DNA of 64,000 bases from Rhabdophis nuchalis (GCA_039707465.1 CM077644.1:196079962-196143961), one strand, 5' to 3'; positions 21,569 through 34,957 are shown, counted from the stretch's first letter. The notes: generated by a model from the sequence alone, not told the origin. Numbers and translations: made by a program.

Positions 21569-22296
21569 ATCTGGGTTATGATGGCAACTGAGACCAGAAT
21601 TTCCATTGCTAAACAATGCAGTTGCAAAGTGCAATGCCATGTGATCGCATTGCTTAGTGATGACAGTCCCACCAGTCCTGCTTACCATCATAAACCCAGG
21701 ATTTCACAAGTCATTGAGCAATGACCTAATGTATAGTATAGCCTTTATTGTCATTGTACAAAATAAATACAACAAAGTTGGTGATTGCCACATTGGAAAA
21801 TGCAGATGTTGCAGACAAGCAGGCAAGAATAACAAGTGGGTGGATGAAAGCTACAGGTAGGCAGGTGAGTGCCAAGGGTAGGTGCTATAGAAAATGGGTG
21901 GGCACTAAGGAGATCTGATAGGCATGTATCACAGGCAAACACTACATATCACGGACAGGTGGATGCCACAGGCAGGGAAGATGGAGTATGAGACGTGCTA
22001 TGGAGTCTGGGCAGGCAGGTGCTATGGTTGGACAAGTAAAACAGCAGCAAGAGTGAGAGCAATCTCTCTGATGGTTCCCCATTGGCTTTCTTGTGGGAAG
22101 CTTGCAGGCAAGGTTGCAAATAGCAATCATGTGACTTCAGGATGCTGCAATTATCATAATTGCAAGCCAGTTGGCGAACACCTGAGTTGCAATTATGTGA
22201 CAGTGGGAAATGTTGCAACAGCTGCAATTTCAGTTCCCCTGGTTCATTGCCATCATGACTGTGAACAGTGACTAAGCAAGTCGTCATAACCCAAGA
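21569..22296. mobile_element. Diverged TIR element with an internal insertion
   Basis: The left end CTGGGTTATGATGGC and the right end GTCGTCATAACCCAAG are inverted repeats, and the body shares wording (cattgcttag, atcatgtgac) with the TIR element at 20500. Between about 21728 and 22060 is foreign sequence beginning AGTATAGCCTTTATTGTCAT, resembling a reversed LINE 3' end with its AATAAA. Confidence 0.5.
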
Positions 22297-22298
22297 AG

Positions 22299-22621
22299 CA
22301 GGGGTGGGATCCTACTAGTTTAACAACCGGTTCACTGAGTATACACATGCACAGTTTAGAGCAGGGGTCTCCAACCTTTGCAACTTTAAGTCTGAAGGAC
22401 TTCAGCTCCCAGAATTCTGGGAGCTGAAGTCCTTCAGACTTAAAGTTGCAAAGGTTGGAGACCCCTGGTTTAGAGGGAACTTATCTTCTGCATTACTGCT
22501 GGGGATGAAAACAGCTGAGGCGCAGCAATCTACTCTGCCATGGGACTCAGCTGAGAAGATAAAGGTCAGTAAAGCACAGGGGTGGGTTGGCCCACTTGAC
22601 CCAATAGTTTCCTTTTCACTC
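22299..22621. mobile_element. hAT-like element carrying a nested MITE
   Basis: The left end CAGGGGTGGGATCCTACTAG and the interior (ACAACCGGTTCACTGAG, then AAAACAGCTGAGGCGCAGCAATC after the insert) match the element at 8765-9599. The right end is approximate. Confidence 0.55.
22362..22467. mobile_element. Palindromic hAT MITE, 106 bp, nested
   Basis: The ends CAGGGGTCTCCAACC and its complement enclose a near-perfect palindrome centred on AGAATTCT. Target duplications gtttagag are exact (22354-22361, 22468-22475). Confidence 0.9.
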
Positions 22622-22784
22622 AAAACTATAAAGTAGTAACTGAAGTAGCAAGATCTAAAACTACATTTTTATTTTGAAGGGAACCATGATGAAAAAAACA
22701 TGGATTTACTAGGAAGATTCTGAATTTTAGTCAGCCCTACACACAAAATAGATATTAAAAAAATATTAGATGACAGTAGTCCTT

Positions 22785-22985
22785 GCTTAGGAACCACAAT
22801 TGGGAGTGGCAATTTGGTCATTAACTGAAGTGGTTATTATGTGAAACTAAACTGTACTTAAGATCTTACTTGAGTTTTTCTTTGCTTTGCAGACCTGTGA
22901 AGATCATAAATGTGAGTACTGGTCATTAAATTATTTTTTCATCTCTCTCATAACTGTAAATGGTCATTAAGTGAGATTATTTGTA
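22785..22985. mobile_element. Degenerate TIR-element fragment
   Basis: AGTAGTCCTTGCTTAGGAAC at the left, and repeated GGTCATTAA phrases, resemble the TAGTCCTCGACTTAC family. The ends are not clear. Confidence 0.35.
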
Positions 22986-25900
22986 TAGAGAAAATTAAAA
23001 GAGAAAAAATATATCACAATAGGCATAAATACTGTACTCTTTGGACAGTAATGGGTGGGAAGCTCAAGCTGAAATAATCTTGGAAATGATCATATATTGA
23101 ACTAAGTGTTGGTATGTGACATACTTATATATATATAAATACATAACTCTATATGCCTATAATACTTGCTAAAAGCTACACTTCAAAAAAAGGGGTGATC
23201 CATAAAAATAATTAATAACTACTAATTAAAATTGTCTACAAAATGGGACATCCAAATTTAAAATTAATTAACTCTCCCATCTGCTATTCCAACCCTTATC
23301 TCAAAACAACATGGAAAATGGTTAAGGGAAATGATCACTGCATTGGGAAGGAAAGGAAAGAGAAAGCAGGAAAGAATACTAAGACAGAGATAAGTGAGAA
23401 GGAATATTGGAATAAATCACTGACAAGGGGAAAAAAGAATAGATAGAGTTAAGTTTTAAACAGAGAGTATTAAGAATTACAAAAAGGTTAAATTCACCAG
23501 GCAAGCAGTCCTCCCAAAGCAACAGCTAACTTTCAGGCCAGCCTTCAAAGGCTAAGTAGAGAAGTCTGAACTCATTTTATCTCTTGTCCATATACCTGTT
23601 TTCAAAGGCTTTTTTGTAATTTTCTTGGTGGATATAAGACAACCACCTCCCAATCTACCCTCTGCCCCCAATTTGGAGAAAGGGCTCATTTTTCTCTTGG
23701 GCAATTTCAGAATGGAGACTGTGATTTCAATTTTATATAATTCACATTTACAGTTTTACATAATTTGCATTTAGAAGAATGAAGCTGAATATGAAGTATT
23801 GACTCTAGTAATAGTTGTGAAAAGAAAATATTCACCTTCTAACTATAGTTTTTGGGGTCAATGCTGACATTCTGTTGTTTTCATACAATGGGTTAGAATT
23901 TTAGAAATAGAAACTTATTTCTGTCGTTTATCTCATTCATCATGCATTCCTCTGCCCAGATACAACATACTCTTACCTGGCCACAATTTTACTTGAAAAG
24001 ACAAAAATAATTGTAAATTAAGGTGTAAAACATTGTGGTTGAACTCTTATAAAGTTGTAGTCTCTGGTGACTCAACCAAGGTACACTTTATTCTCCATGC
24101 CATCATGACAGCTCTTCAGAAAATGAGATTGATGTTTTGATCTTGGCTACACTGAGTTACTATCAATGCAGAAATAGAACTTGTGCTTGTTGTTGTTCTG
24201 TGCAGAAAAAAAAATATCCTGTGCTGTTTTGTTATCAGTTCTTATTGATAAAAGAAAATTGCTTTTCATAATTTATCTCACAGGAGAAGATAATTTTTGT
24301 GAAACTTTCAACAGTAGAAGGTATAGTCCTGCACTTATTTGGCTACAAACATGCCAAGGAATATTTATGAATCACTTATATTAAATTACACAATCATTTC
24401 TCCACATGCCGTGCTCCCCACACTTATAATTAAATACTATGGAAGGGATATCTTTAATGAACTCTTCCTATGCAGCTTCTGCAAACTGGAAAGTATGGGA
24501 AACAGAATAATATAAAGATGCAATAATAATCCCAAACCTCAATCATTAGACTTCAACCATCTCAAACAATAAAATAAGCTCGGAAACATAACAAGGAGAA
24601 ATAATTAGAAAAATAGGGAGGAGGAACTTCTGAGCAATTGCAAGGCTGATTTTGCCATTACATCATTTAGAAGAAATATAATTCCTACAGGTTCTGCTCC
24701 TCAGAATTTTCCATCTGATTTCTTGAGCTCTTCAAGACCTAACATCAAGGTCCATTGTTTCCCAGTAAGAAATTGTCAAGATTCATTAGAGTGTATGATA
24801 TATAAGATACATTAGACTGGACATATTAAATTGGATGATAGGAAGTGAGGAAGTGGGGAATGCAGTCTTGGTGCTTAATACTGATTCCACATTCCAGTTC
24901 TCTGTGCTCAGCTCCATTTTCCTGATGATCAGATCTTCAATGCCCTACGATTTTGGCTGTTGCTGCTGAAGGTCATATTGGTCTGTAATAAATGTCACAT
25001 TCGCAATCTCTAATTGGATGAGATGGCTGACCTGGATGTGAATGGGGGGGTCCCCTTCTCAGAAATGTGTCCATCTGGATTTCAAGTATGCCACCAGTTC
25101 CAATCATAGGGTAGATACGGTGAAGTGAAAAACTGTTTCTTCCTCTGAGCATTGGACCTCAGCATTGAATGAGATCTTGAAGGGAATATGTGGTAGTTAG
25201 TTTTGGTTATTCTACTTTTCTGTTCTGGATGCTTGTTGTCAAAGCTCCTTCATTATTATGCTCCTAACCAGTTTGAAGATGCTGAGTGTTGCCGAATTGG
25301 ATGGCCATATCAACCAAATTAATAAAATAAACTTCATTCGGAGGGGGGGAGGGGAGGATAATTATGACTTATGGGCAAGCCTGCTAAAGTAACTTTATTA
25401 GGCCTTATTTCTTCATTTTAACTTACTGGGAATACACACACCCAAAACTATATTATCTTGGTTTTAATGTGACAAGGGCTATTGGTAGGCCTGGACATTG
25501 CCTAGTTAATATATTACAGTTGGTATGTATTAATATTATTAAACATTATCTGTAACAGCCACTTTAAATGAAATCATCAACATTCTTGGCCCTTCACTGT
25601 CCTTTAGTATAATTAAACGTGATGATGAATGAGTAATTTGTGTAATATAATAGTTTCATCTCTCATAGATAAATTGGTGAAACAATGCAGTAGAAAATTG
25701 CTGTTGTTCAAGTTATCACAAACTACAGTATTAGAAATATTTTTCTCTTTGTAGGAAGAATGGTGTATGAATGTTAAATTTCTAAATGCTCTTTTATACC
25801 AAATTCGTAAAGCATTTAAGAAATGTTTTCAGAGCACGACATAAACTTAGATGTTAAATAATGACTATTATGAATTGTTCTTGAGGATGCCAGGATTTTT

Positions 25901-26074
25901 AAATAAGAAATTATGGAGTGTTTTTCAGGTTAATTTATAAATCTGAATCTGGTATTCCACCCCAAAATGTATCAAAACGCATTTAAACATTCTGAGACTA
26001 ATTTAATTTTAGATGCAATGCCAGGCACACCTACCCAGAATTTAATGCCATTTGGATGACATGTCTTCTAGGAT
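22986..26074. other. AT-rich DNA, no gene seen
   Basis: No reliable feature. The stretch 24890-25140 (with GGGGGTCCCCTTCTCAGAAA) may be a worn LINE endonuclease fragment on the minus strand, but I cannot confirm it. Confidence 0.45.
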
Positions 26075-26335
26075 TTGAAGGGCTATCACAGAAAAGAGGG
26101 GGTTATTCTTCATAGCCCTTGAAGGTAGGAAAAGAAGTAATGGGTGGAAGCTCACTAAAGAGAGATCCAACCTGGAACTAAGGAAAAATTTCCTGACAAT
26201 GAGAGCAGTTAATCAATGAAACAGTTTGCTTCCCACAGTTTTGGATACAGCATTGCTGGAGGTTTTCAAGAAAGGATTGGACAATCATTTATCCAGGATA
26301 ATATAAGGTCTCCTTCTAAGTTCCAAGACACAGTG
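26075..26335 (+). mobile_element. CR1-type LINE 3' remnant
   Basis: The translation is broken by stops but reads GRKRSNGWKL, ERSNLELRKNFLTMRAVNQ and LEVFKKGLDNHLS, matching the end of CR1 ORF2 at 12501-13367. It is older than the other two CR1 copies, judging by its substitutions. Confidence 0.75.
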
Positions 26336-27300
26336 CATAATTTCAGGTGATTTAGAGATTAAATAGATCATGTCAGTGAACCTATAATGGCTTAACAGTC
26401 ATCTCAGAAAATTTTAAAAAACTATCAAACATTTTCTCCACACTTAAAGAAATAATAGCTACTATACTGGATTATTTTTGTTGAGTTACTATTAGATTTT
26501 AACTAATGATAGCTGTATCAGAACTGTGAGAGTCCCATGAAAAATAAACTTGAACTGGTTGTACAATGGTTGGAAAACCAAGATGCAATCTGCAAACTAA
26601 GATAGATGGATAGATGAGATGGATAGATGAGATGGATATAACTTCATCTGCACATTACATTGTCTAAGTGTTGGTCCAATATTATTGGTGGTATTGAGTT
26701 GTGATTTAATGCAAATCTGCACTATATCCTATATGCTGGAATAATATAGGTAGGAAAAAGTTAATGAAGGAACAGATTCCCCCTCCCCTTATTCAATGAA
26801 TTTTTTTTCACCGCTTTTGTGATTTATGTAAATTTATTACTGTTCAACACATTTAAGTTCAGAGAAGGAAATGAGCATGAGTCTTCTTCTTTTCAGTCAT
26901 TACATTTCTGCTCCTTTTGGCTCCTAAATTGTCAAAGTTATCCAAGCATAGCAAATATGCCCACAAAGCATTATGCTAACATGGAAATAGACAATCACTA
27001 CAATGTATTGTACTATACTGAAAGATCAGATGGTTCTGTAAATTTGGCTTTGAAATATAGCTCGATCGGCCAAACTGTGAGGTGCATCTCTCTTGGGAAA
27101 GTGCAAACAGAGTCTGGGGGAGGTGTGAAAAACGTTTTAATTATATTGTTACAATAAATCCATCTTTTTTATAGTGTCACTGTATTGTTTTTATTGTTCT
27201 TTGTGTTTATTTTTCCACTTGTTTGTTTTAGGAGAGGTACAGACCTTAATATTACATTAAAGGAGGTGTGATGGCCAAAAATGGAAGAATCCATGAAATA
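26336..27300. other. No gene recognised
   Basis: A short GATG/GATA tract lies at about 26599-26640. A 112-codon frame at 26819-27157 has no recognisable motif. Confidence 0.45.
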
Positions 27301-27370
27301 TAAATGAATGAATGAATGAATGAAATATACATATATACATACATACAGACACATACACACACACACATAT
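27301..27370 (+). repeat. ATGA and CATA/CA simple repeats
   Basis: AATG units (about 27303-27323) are followed by CATA and CA runs to about 27368. Confidence 0.85.
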
Positions 27371-27708
27371 GGATGTGAGTATTTGTGTGTGTTCAGCATA
27401 ACTCTGGAACGCCTTGAACAATTTCAACCAAACATGGTACACAGTTGACTTACTCTCTGAAGACAAATACTGTGGGGGTAAGACACCCCTAATATCCCAT
27501 AGGGTGTGTTCTGTTAATATGCAGCCTGTTGTGTCTTAAAATGGCTTCTACTGTACAGTGCAGTGAAGTTGCCATGGTAATGGCTTCACAGTACTCCACA
27601 AGGGGGCTCCCTCTGTTAAGGGGGAAAATTCAACGTTAGAAATTATTTTTGGTGCTAACATTTTCCCCCTATAAATAAATACCCAGGCAATGCCGGGTTA
27701 TCAGCTAA
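27371..27708 (+). mobile_element. Helitron-like element, 3' end visible
   Basis: The 3' end has a short stem-loop ACCC(A)GGCA-A-TGCCGGGT (27681-27698), then about 6 bases and the terminal CTAA (27705-27708) followed by T. This is the Helitron 3' signature: hairpin, CTRR, insertion before T. The interior phrase CAGCATAACTCTGGAACGCC is one I recall from reptile Helitrons. The 5' end is not defined and no Rep/helicase is encoded. Confidence 0.55.
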
Positions 27709-29509
27709 TCCCTTATAAATGCATATTTTCTTCTATCTTTGTACAAAAGCTTCAAAATGAGCAGTTTTGCATTAAATAGAAAATGTCTTTCAAAAAACAT
27801 AAACAAAATAATCCTCTGAGTATTCCAGGGGATATACAGTATATCAAATTTGGACAACGTTAAATATCTCCATGCCTCATGGTTTTAACATAGTCTTTGC
27901 TGGAGTCTGGGAAGATTACACTTGCAACTGATATAATGATTTTGAACATTGAACTTCTTTTGTTTTTGTTGTTGTTTTGTTTATCATCCCTTTCCTCAAA
28001 GAACTCTTAACCTTATAATCATCCTTGTAAACATTTCCATTGGTAGAAGTTATCTGTAAATGCACTGATATTTTTTTCTTTACAGAGGGTGAAGACTATA
28101 AACATATGACAATACTTATGCCAATCAGACGTATTAATTTTACAACTAATGTTGATTCCCCACAGATATTTTAGGTTAATCGGCTTCTCTGAAATCAGGA
28201 TATTTAGGTCTGACTCTTCAAAATACCTAAATATATTTGTGTCCTTGATGTCGAAGCCCTTATTTTATTTAAGAATATAAATATTATTCAGACATCTTGT
28301 GTAATCCACAGGATAAATAAAGAATTATCTGAATAACAGCTATTTTTCTGCAGATTAGCTGAATGAATGGCAATTAGCAACTGAAGATTTGCATTTTATA
28401 ATAAATATATTATTTTCTCACTATAGTTCTATTTAATTTTGTAGGTTAATCTGGATTTATACAGGCATGCACTTTCAACTGTTCAAAATTATGATGGCCA
28501 TGGAGTGGGTGCTTCATGGTCCATAAAGCACCCCTGGATGTTATAAATGATGGCACAAACTACAAAGAGAAAATAGAAGAACCGTGGCAAAAGAAAGCAA
28601 CAGTAATACCCATAGTAACTAGGAGCCTTGGGTGTAATTCCACATCTGGAACATCACTTGAACACCATTGTCTTTGTTAAAATCATCATTAGTCAATTGC
28701 AAAAGGTAGTTTTATTTAGAGCTGATTACATTCTGTCACATTGTTTTTAACATTATTAAACAACATCTGTCCATTCCAAGTCTTTGGAAAGGATGGGATA
28801 GGTGGACAAAATTGCCAAATCTAGTATAAAAATCTGGCTGATTATGCAACCACCATCATCAATAATATTATTATTACTAATAATAATAATAATATTGGTG
28901 ATGGTGGTTGTAAGAGACAGTAGGACTGATAACAGCCCCTGCAATAAGCAGTCAGTGAAGAGGGAGAAATGCTTGTCAGATACCAGCTGAGAGGTGACAT
29001 GATTGAATTCTTATTTTAAAATTTTAAATTCTCAAACTCGATAAATTAGCACATCAGAGAGAAGATAAGGGTGACATCTAGTTTAACACGTCTATTACAA
29101 TTTTTGTATGGAGGCGCACATGCTTTTCTGAAGTGATATAAATCCAGTGGAGTACATATTTTTATTTCATATGTTGTTTCAGAAAAATAGGCCTAAGTTT
29201 TGGCCTAACATATTCTTTGATTTCAATAAACCTTAATCGCAATTAAAACCAAAATTGTGGGCATTGGTTTTAATCAACAGCTCATATGTTGTCTGTTTCT
29301 CTTGATACAAAATAGATTATTTGCAAGAACTGCTACATTTCAATCTAGAATAAATTGTTCACCAGGAAAAAGAGGGTCTTAAAAACACCTTACAACTTCT
29401 TGAAAAAGTTTTTCAAAGCAATTACATCATATTTTGGGAATGTGGGATTTCTAAACTACATGAATAGGGATTTTAGAGCTTAACTCCAAACATAGTGAAT
29501 TATTTTAAC
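27709..29509. other. AT-rich DNA, no gene seen
   Basis: Apart from an imperfect palindrome near 28880, nothing was recognised. Confidence 0.5.
28847..28910. repeat. Imperfect palindrome rich in ATT/ATG
   Basis: CAACCACCATCATCAATAAT (from 28847) faces its near-complement ending ATTGGTGATGGTGGTTG (to 28910). Confidence 0.75.
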
Positions 29510-29701
29510 CAAGGGTGAAATCAATTTACCTTCACCACCAATTTGTAAATGGGAGTGCATGCACCACCTCTGCACATGCGCAGGACCTTCTGTACATGCG
29601 CAGAGCATCAAAAATGGGACATGATGACGTCCGGGTAGTTGGGTGGAGCTTCCCGCCACAATTCGCCCGAATCGAATAGAACTAGCTGAATTGCACCACT
29701 G
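29510..29701. mobile_element. hAT-like MITE, 192 bp, with exact 8-bp duplication
   Basis: The ends CAAGGGTGAAATCAATTTA and TGAATTGCACCACTG are imperfect inverted repeats of the CAGTGGTG family. Flanking attttaac is identical on both sides (29502-29509, 29702-29709). Confidence 0.85.
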
Positions 29702-30284
29702 ATTTTAACTCAACATTCTTTTCACCTGTTTTGTTTCATCACAAGGCTACTTCTTTTTATATAATCATTTGCAGTAGTATGACTTGGCTTGTGAAGGTTA
29801 CAAAAAATTCTCAAAACACCGGTTGACCCAAAATCTGAATGGCTTTTGAAATTTTGTAGTAATCATAACATGCTATTTTACTTCACAGTATATTTAAGCC
29901 TCTGATTTTTTTAAAATAAAAAGTTAAATTGATTTGCACAGCAAAACTGACCAATTTCACTGTGACCCAGGGTAAACGTGCATCACTATGACTGATGGTT
30001 AATACTAAAGACATCCAGTTCAAACGGGGATAATTCTACTTAAAGATGACTAAAAGGCCATTTCCTGTCTTCTTCTTTTTTTAACTTTCCAAAGAAGAGT
30101 CTTGATTGAGAAAGTGTTGACAATTGAAAAAGGCTTGAGAAATTGAGAAAGGATTCACTTTTAAAATCCTTCTTTCCCATGTTTATATAACACAATCGAC
30201 TGGTGCAGGTTAATTTAATCCAGAAGAAATCAGAAGCTAGTTGGGACAAAGCATAACTCTGTGTACAGATGTTTAGGCTTAGTT

Positions 30285-30525
30285 CAGGGGTCAGCAACCT
30301 GTGGCTCTGGAACCGCATGTGGGTCTTTTATCCCTCTGTTGTGGCTCCCTGTCGGCTCCATAATTGATAGGGCTTTCGGTTAGGACAGGTAGAGGAAAAA
30401 AGGATGCTGCGCTAGGAGGAGTCTCTATGGTAGGGAAACCGCTTCCGGTCGGCTCCAGAACTGAATGAGGGGCTTCCAGGTAGGACCTTTGTAGCTCTTT
30501 GAGTGTTTAAGTTTGCTGACCCCTG
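30285..30525. mobile_element. hAT-like non-autonomous element, 241 bp
   Basis: Terminal 13-bp inverted repeats CAGGGGTCAGCAA and TTGCTGACCCCTG are perfect. Interior GTGGCTCT/GGCTCC phrases are typical of this family. The flanking 8-mers (gcttagtt, gcataaga) match poorly, so the target duplication has decayed. Confidence 0.75.
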
Positions 30526-32168
30526 GCATAAGATCAGTGGTCTGTGACCCAGTTAAACCTTGTACAAACATAGCTATTGAGTTATTTCCAAATTAATTTT
30601 TTTTGTTCTTGAGGGGCAATAATTTCTGAAACTAGGCATTTATTTTTCACATAATCACAAGATCTTACAGCTTTGTGTCTTCCCACTATGCAAGAATAAA
30701 CAACCAAGCAAAAACATAATGACTTGCTTGCATTTGGCAGTCCATTTTTCTGTTTAATACATTAAACAGTGAAATAAGCAAATGTACCATGTACACATAT
30801 GGAATATTTTAACAAGAAGGAACAAGGCTGATTTGAATCTGTGTTACTTTTAAAAGCCTGTTTTAAAATAGTATTCCAGTTTATGAGAATTAATATATGG
30901 CTATTAATACTGACTGCAGAAATGTTGCACTGTTTTTATGTTTTAAGGAACAAATATTGGTGAGAATTGTAGTTTCAAATTTACTGCCTAATCAGATATC
31001 TAGTGTAACACACAGCATTTCTTCTTATTTTCACCATTATCTTGGTTCTGTTTTCTGGAATAGAAAAAAAAAGTCATGGCTAGCTTGCTCAAATTAAACA
31101 AACTGCCAAGGGCATCAGTCACAAAACTTTAAGCAAGATCTGTCTATAGAAGTTACTGGCTGCTTGGACACAAGTGATTGATAGTTTCTTTATCTTGATC
31201 AATCTTCATTCTAATGGCTAGTTCTACCATTAGGTAGAATGATAGAGTCACTTTCAATAGTGGGATGAGGCTATAGTAAAATACAAATTATTCTTTTTAA
31301 GATAATATAGACAATAGGTAGTGCCCTCTTCCAAGGAAAGAAAAATCAGCTGTTTCAGATTTTAAAGAAGCAGCATTACATACAATCTTTCCATAATACA
31401 TGATATTAGACATTCATAAAATGACAACCGCAGCAACATGATTCTCTGTAGAATATCAGAACAGAATGGGAAAAGTCAATTTAAATCCCTACCCGGACAT
31501 TAATTGTGTTTGCAAAACATGCTGAAACAGATTGATTGAGGGCCTAGAGAGACACTTCTACAAGATGCCAAGCAGTGTTTTAACCTGGGCTAGTTTTTTG
31601 TTGTTAAGTGTGTTGTATGAATTAGTGGGCTGCAAAAACCAGGAATGATGGAATAGTTCAGAACATTTAAATATTGTGGATGATTGCATCCATTGTGTAT
31701 GAGTGTAGTTCAGTACATCAGTTATTAGACTACAGTTAGAGAAAAGGAAAGGAAAAATTGCATATGTCTCTTTGAACTTCTATCAGTATCCCTATAGAAA
31801 TCTACAAATGTTGATGAGATACTAGGAAGAAAATATAAATGGAAATTTAGCTCATGCTTAATTAAGCTATTTTGGGTGGACTGTGCCCATTTCAGCACAG
31901 CTTTAAACAAATAAAATGATCCTCCAATTTTGTATCTAAAATGACCATCTTAAGCAAGAAAACCTTATTGGACTGTCACAGCAGTGAGAAGATGAAAGGG
32001 AAATATTGGATTGTCTATTCCTATAACATTAGGTACATTTTAAAAAAATCAAACTGCAAAGGGGAAAAGTCTGAAGGATGCAATAGCATATACTTTATTC
32101 TAAAATAAATCAACCAAATCAACAAACCAGCATCACACACATACACAAAGCTACCTACTGTACCTATG
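30526..32168. other. No gene or repeat recognised
   Basis: AT-rich sequence; nothing else supported. Confidence 0.5.
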
Positions 32169-32610
32169 CAAGGGTGGGCTTCAAAAGTTCCAGGTGGACA
32201 TGGCCATTGTGGGTGTGACCTAGTCAGCCTCCTGCACCACGGCAGGGGGTGGTGGTGTTTTTTCCATCCCCAGATTCTGGAGGTTTTTCTCAAGCCTATG
32301 GGAGGGCGAAAACTGATTTCTCTGGGCTCTGGAGGCTCTCCGGAGGCCAGAAACATGGCCATTTATGGACTTCTGGAACTTCCGGTAGGCCCATTTCCCC
32401 CCTCCCCGAGCCTCCATGCAGGCCCTGCATTTACTTTGCATGATGAATGGGTCACGTGGAGACTCCTGGGAGGGGTGGGGTGGGGTGAGAGGGGGGAGGG
32501 TGTGGTGGGTGGAGCCAGCCAGGGGTGACATTTGGGGGTTCGCCAAACTGGGCAGAATCTTAGCTAGAGGATCACTGGAATACCTGAGAACCCCCAGCAG
32601 CCCACCCCTG
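32169..32610. mobile_element. hAT-like element, 442 bp, GC-rich
   Basis: The ends CAAGGGTGGGCT and AGCCCACCCCTG are inverted repeats with one mismatch. Flanking 8-mers are tacctatg and tacccaca (5 of 8), a worn duplication. The open frames inside reflect GC content, not coding. Confidence 0.6.
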
Positions 32611-33090
32611 TACCCACATAAAGGAACTCATCAATGTGAAGATCATAGAAAATACTTTACAACAAAATCTTGACAAAATGAAATAGCAGGATATTTAAAA
32701 AAAAAACCTGCAAGAATTTCACAAATTGCAACTATATTTTAACCAGAATAATTTGAAACACCCACTGATACTGTTATGCAATAGCTCTTCGTTATCTGTT
32801 CTGTGATCTGTTCTTACCTGTTTCCAAGTTCCTTTGTTTTGCTTCAGGCAATGTCAAAATAGAAAGATTCAAATATGGGAGATAAAAGAAACTTCTGAGA
32901 ACTCAACTTTTGTCTTAAGAATCCAGTTCTATAATCTGGACATTTCTAAAAGGCATGATTGCACATAGGGGAATCTCAGAAGCATCTAATAAAATGCCTT
33001 CTAATTTTGAAATAAGAGCACACCTGTCTTATCTTGGGATGGGTTAATTGTTGTCACAGTTCTGGACTTCCTGAATGAATTACATATGTA

Positions 33091-33143
33091 TACATACATA
33101 CATACATACATACATACATACATACATACATACATACATACAT

Positions 33144-33177
<34 letters not shown>

Positions 33178-33178
33178 T
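33091..33178 (+). repeat. CATA then CA microsatellite
   Basis: About 60 bp of CATA units pass into about 25 bp of CA. Confidence 0.95.
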
Positions 33179-33569
33179 GGATAATAGTTTATCAGCAGAG
33201 ATCAAGACGCACAAATTATTTCTGCTTGTATATTGTACCATAAATTGGTCCTAAATTAATCTTATTCAACTATTTTAAGATATTCTTGGCAATGGAGATG
33301 ATACCATTTAGCAAAAGCAAAGTAAAATTGATAACAACATATAATTAACCTGAAAGATTGATTAATGCCAGAGGTATGTGATTTCTGATGACATTTCCCC
33401 TTCTTATAACAAAAAGGCTCAAACGTATTCTGCAAAACCAAAGCCGCCAAAAATTGCTCAGCACTAAAATAATTGCCACACAGGTACATTTTGATGTAAA
33501 TCTTTTCTGTCATAAAAATTTGCATTTGTTGACTTAGTTGGTACCAAGCCATTTACACAGGTTGCATTT

Positions 33570-33965
33570 CTAATCTCTGAGCAATTCATTCTTGGCACGT
33601 GTCCTGCAAAGATGGTATGTACGCTCACATATGGCCATAAAACTCGCCAAATGCTGCTCACTCTGTCCTTGAAACAGGATCCAGGACAAGCTTTGAGGTT
33701 TTTTTGAAGGGCCATTGCTCACATGCAGCTCAGTCCAGGCAGGCAGCAAAGCATTGGTGGTACGTATTAGCATTCCAATAAAGGCCATGTATAGAACATT
33801 CATCAGTTGTGACTGCGGCTGATGAGCCACTGGGCAGGCGGCCATAGCAATCTTTCCTGGGAAATTCCCAGATGTGCTTTTGCTGTTCCAGCATCTACAA
33901 TGCCTCCTTTTGATTGCTTTTGATATTGTCTGACATCCATGGCATATTTCCCCAAAGTTTCTCAA
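33570..33965 (-). other. Unrecognised 131-codon open frame
   Basis: This ATG-started frame is the longest in the region that no mobile element explains. The protein has several cysteines (CHGC, CRC) near its N-terminus, but no motif, signal peptide or membrane segment that I recognise. No promoter or poly(A) signal stands out. It could be a chance frame or a processed remnant. Confidence 0.15.
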
Positions 33966-34867
33966 GGGACAGTTAGTTTCTTAGACTCAAAACTTTGCTT
34001 CCAGCAGCTAGTTCATTTTAAACTTTTTTTTTTTTTTTGCAGTTGGCACATGATTTCCGAATGGCAGACTTCCCAGAAACTGCGAATATGACTTACTTGA
34101 AAATGATTCAAAAGCCTCTAAAGAGACAAGGCAAACCTCTCTTCTGCTGTTGTTTTAAGTGCTAAGGTAATGTTTTGGGACAGAGAAAGACAAGATATCC
34201 GGGCAAATTCCATCAAAAATAGAAGAGTGTATTGTCCCTTTGGAGTTTTAGCTGTTTGGTGTACAATCTAATGAATAAATTGAGAAATTAAAGTTGATTA
34301 AGTGGCCACTTTGCTAAATCAATAAACTTTTTGAATGTATTCTGGTTAGCCTAGAGAATGAATAGTTTCCTGGGTATCAGCCAAGGAAGCAGTGAAAACT
34401 GCATTAATATTTTAGTGGTATCCCACACTAGATAAGTTGCTGATAGTCTTTCTTGTTTTTGTTTTTAAAACCAGTTATGAATGCTTCTGCAGAAAGGAAT
34501 TTTGTAATGTAGGAAAATCAATTTCACTTGTGAATTTGTAAATCCCAAGCTTTTAATGTTGTTAGTATAACCAAATGCCAAATCTTTTAGGATTCTATGG
34601 CTCTTCAAACATCTGTATTAGTACTATTACTGCCTGCCCCAACCATTTATAATTGTAGGAGAGGAGCCTCTCACCAGCATTTCCTTACTTTCTTGGCTCA
34701 TCTGAGACAATTCATTTCTAATCATCAGTTGTGGTGATTTGCCTTATGATCATACAATTGATGAAGGTAGGTCAGATCTTCAGTGACTTGAAATCCAAAA
34801 AAGAAAAATTCCTCGAAGGATGGAAATTTCTACAAAATGAAATGCCAAAATCACAATCAGTCTCCAA

Positions 34868-34957
34868 TTTGGTCTAGGATGGTCACAATTTCCCAGTTAA
34901 AATATGACAAATTTAACCATCATTTCAACTGGGAAATTGTGATCATCTGAGACCAAG
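34868..34957. repeat. Inverted repeat with about 31-bp arms
   Basis: 34868-34898 and 34927-34957 are near-complementary (about 27 of 31), centred on TCACAATTTCCCAGTT and its complement. It looks like a small fold-back MITE. Confidence 0.7.

Noticed and set aside
33570..33965. Host gene or exon
   Set aside because: No known motif, splice context or codon signal supports it; kept only as a low-confidence open frame.
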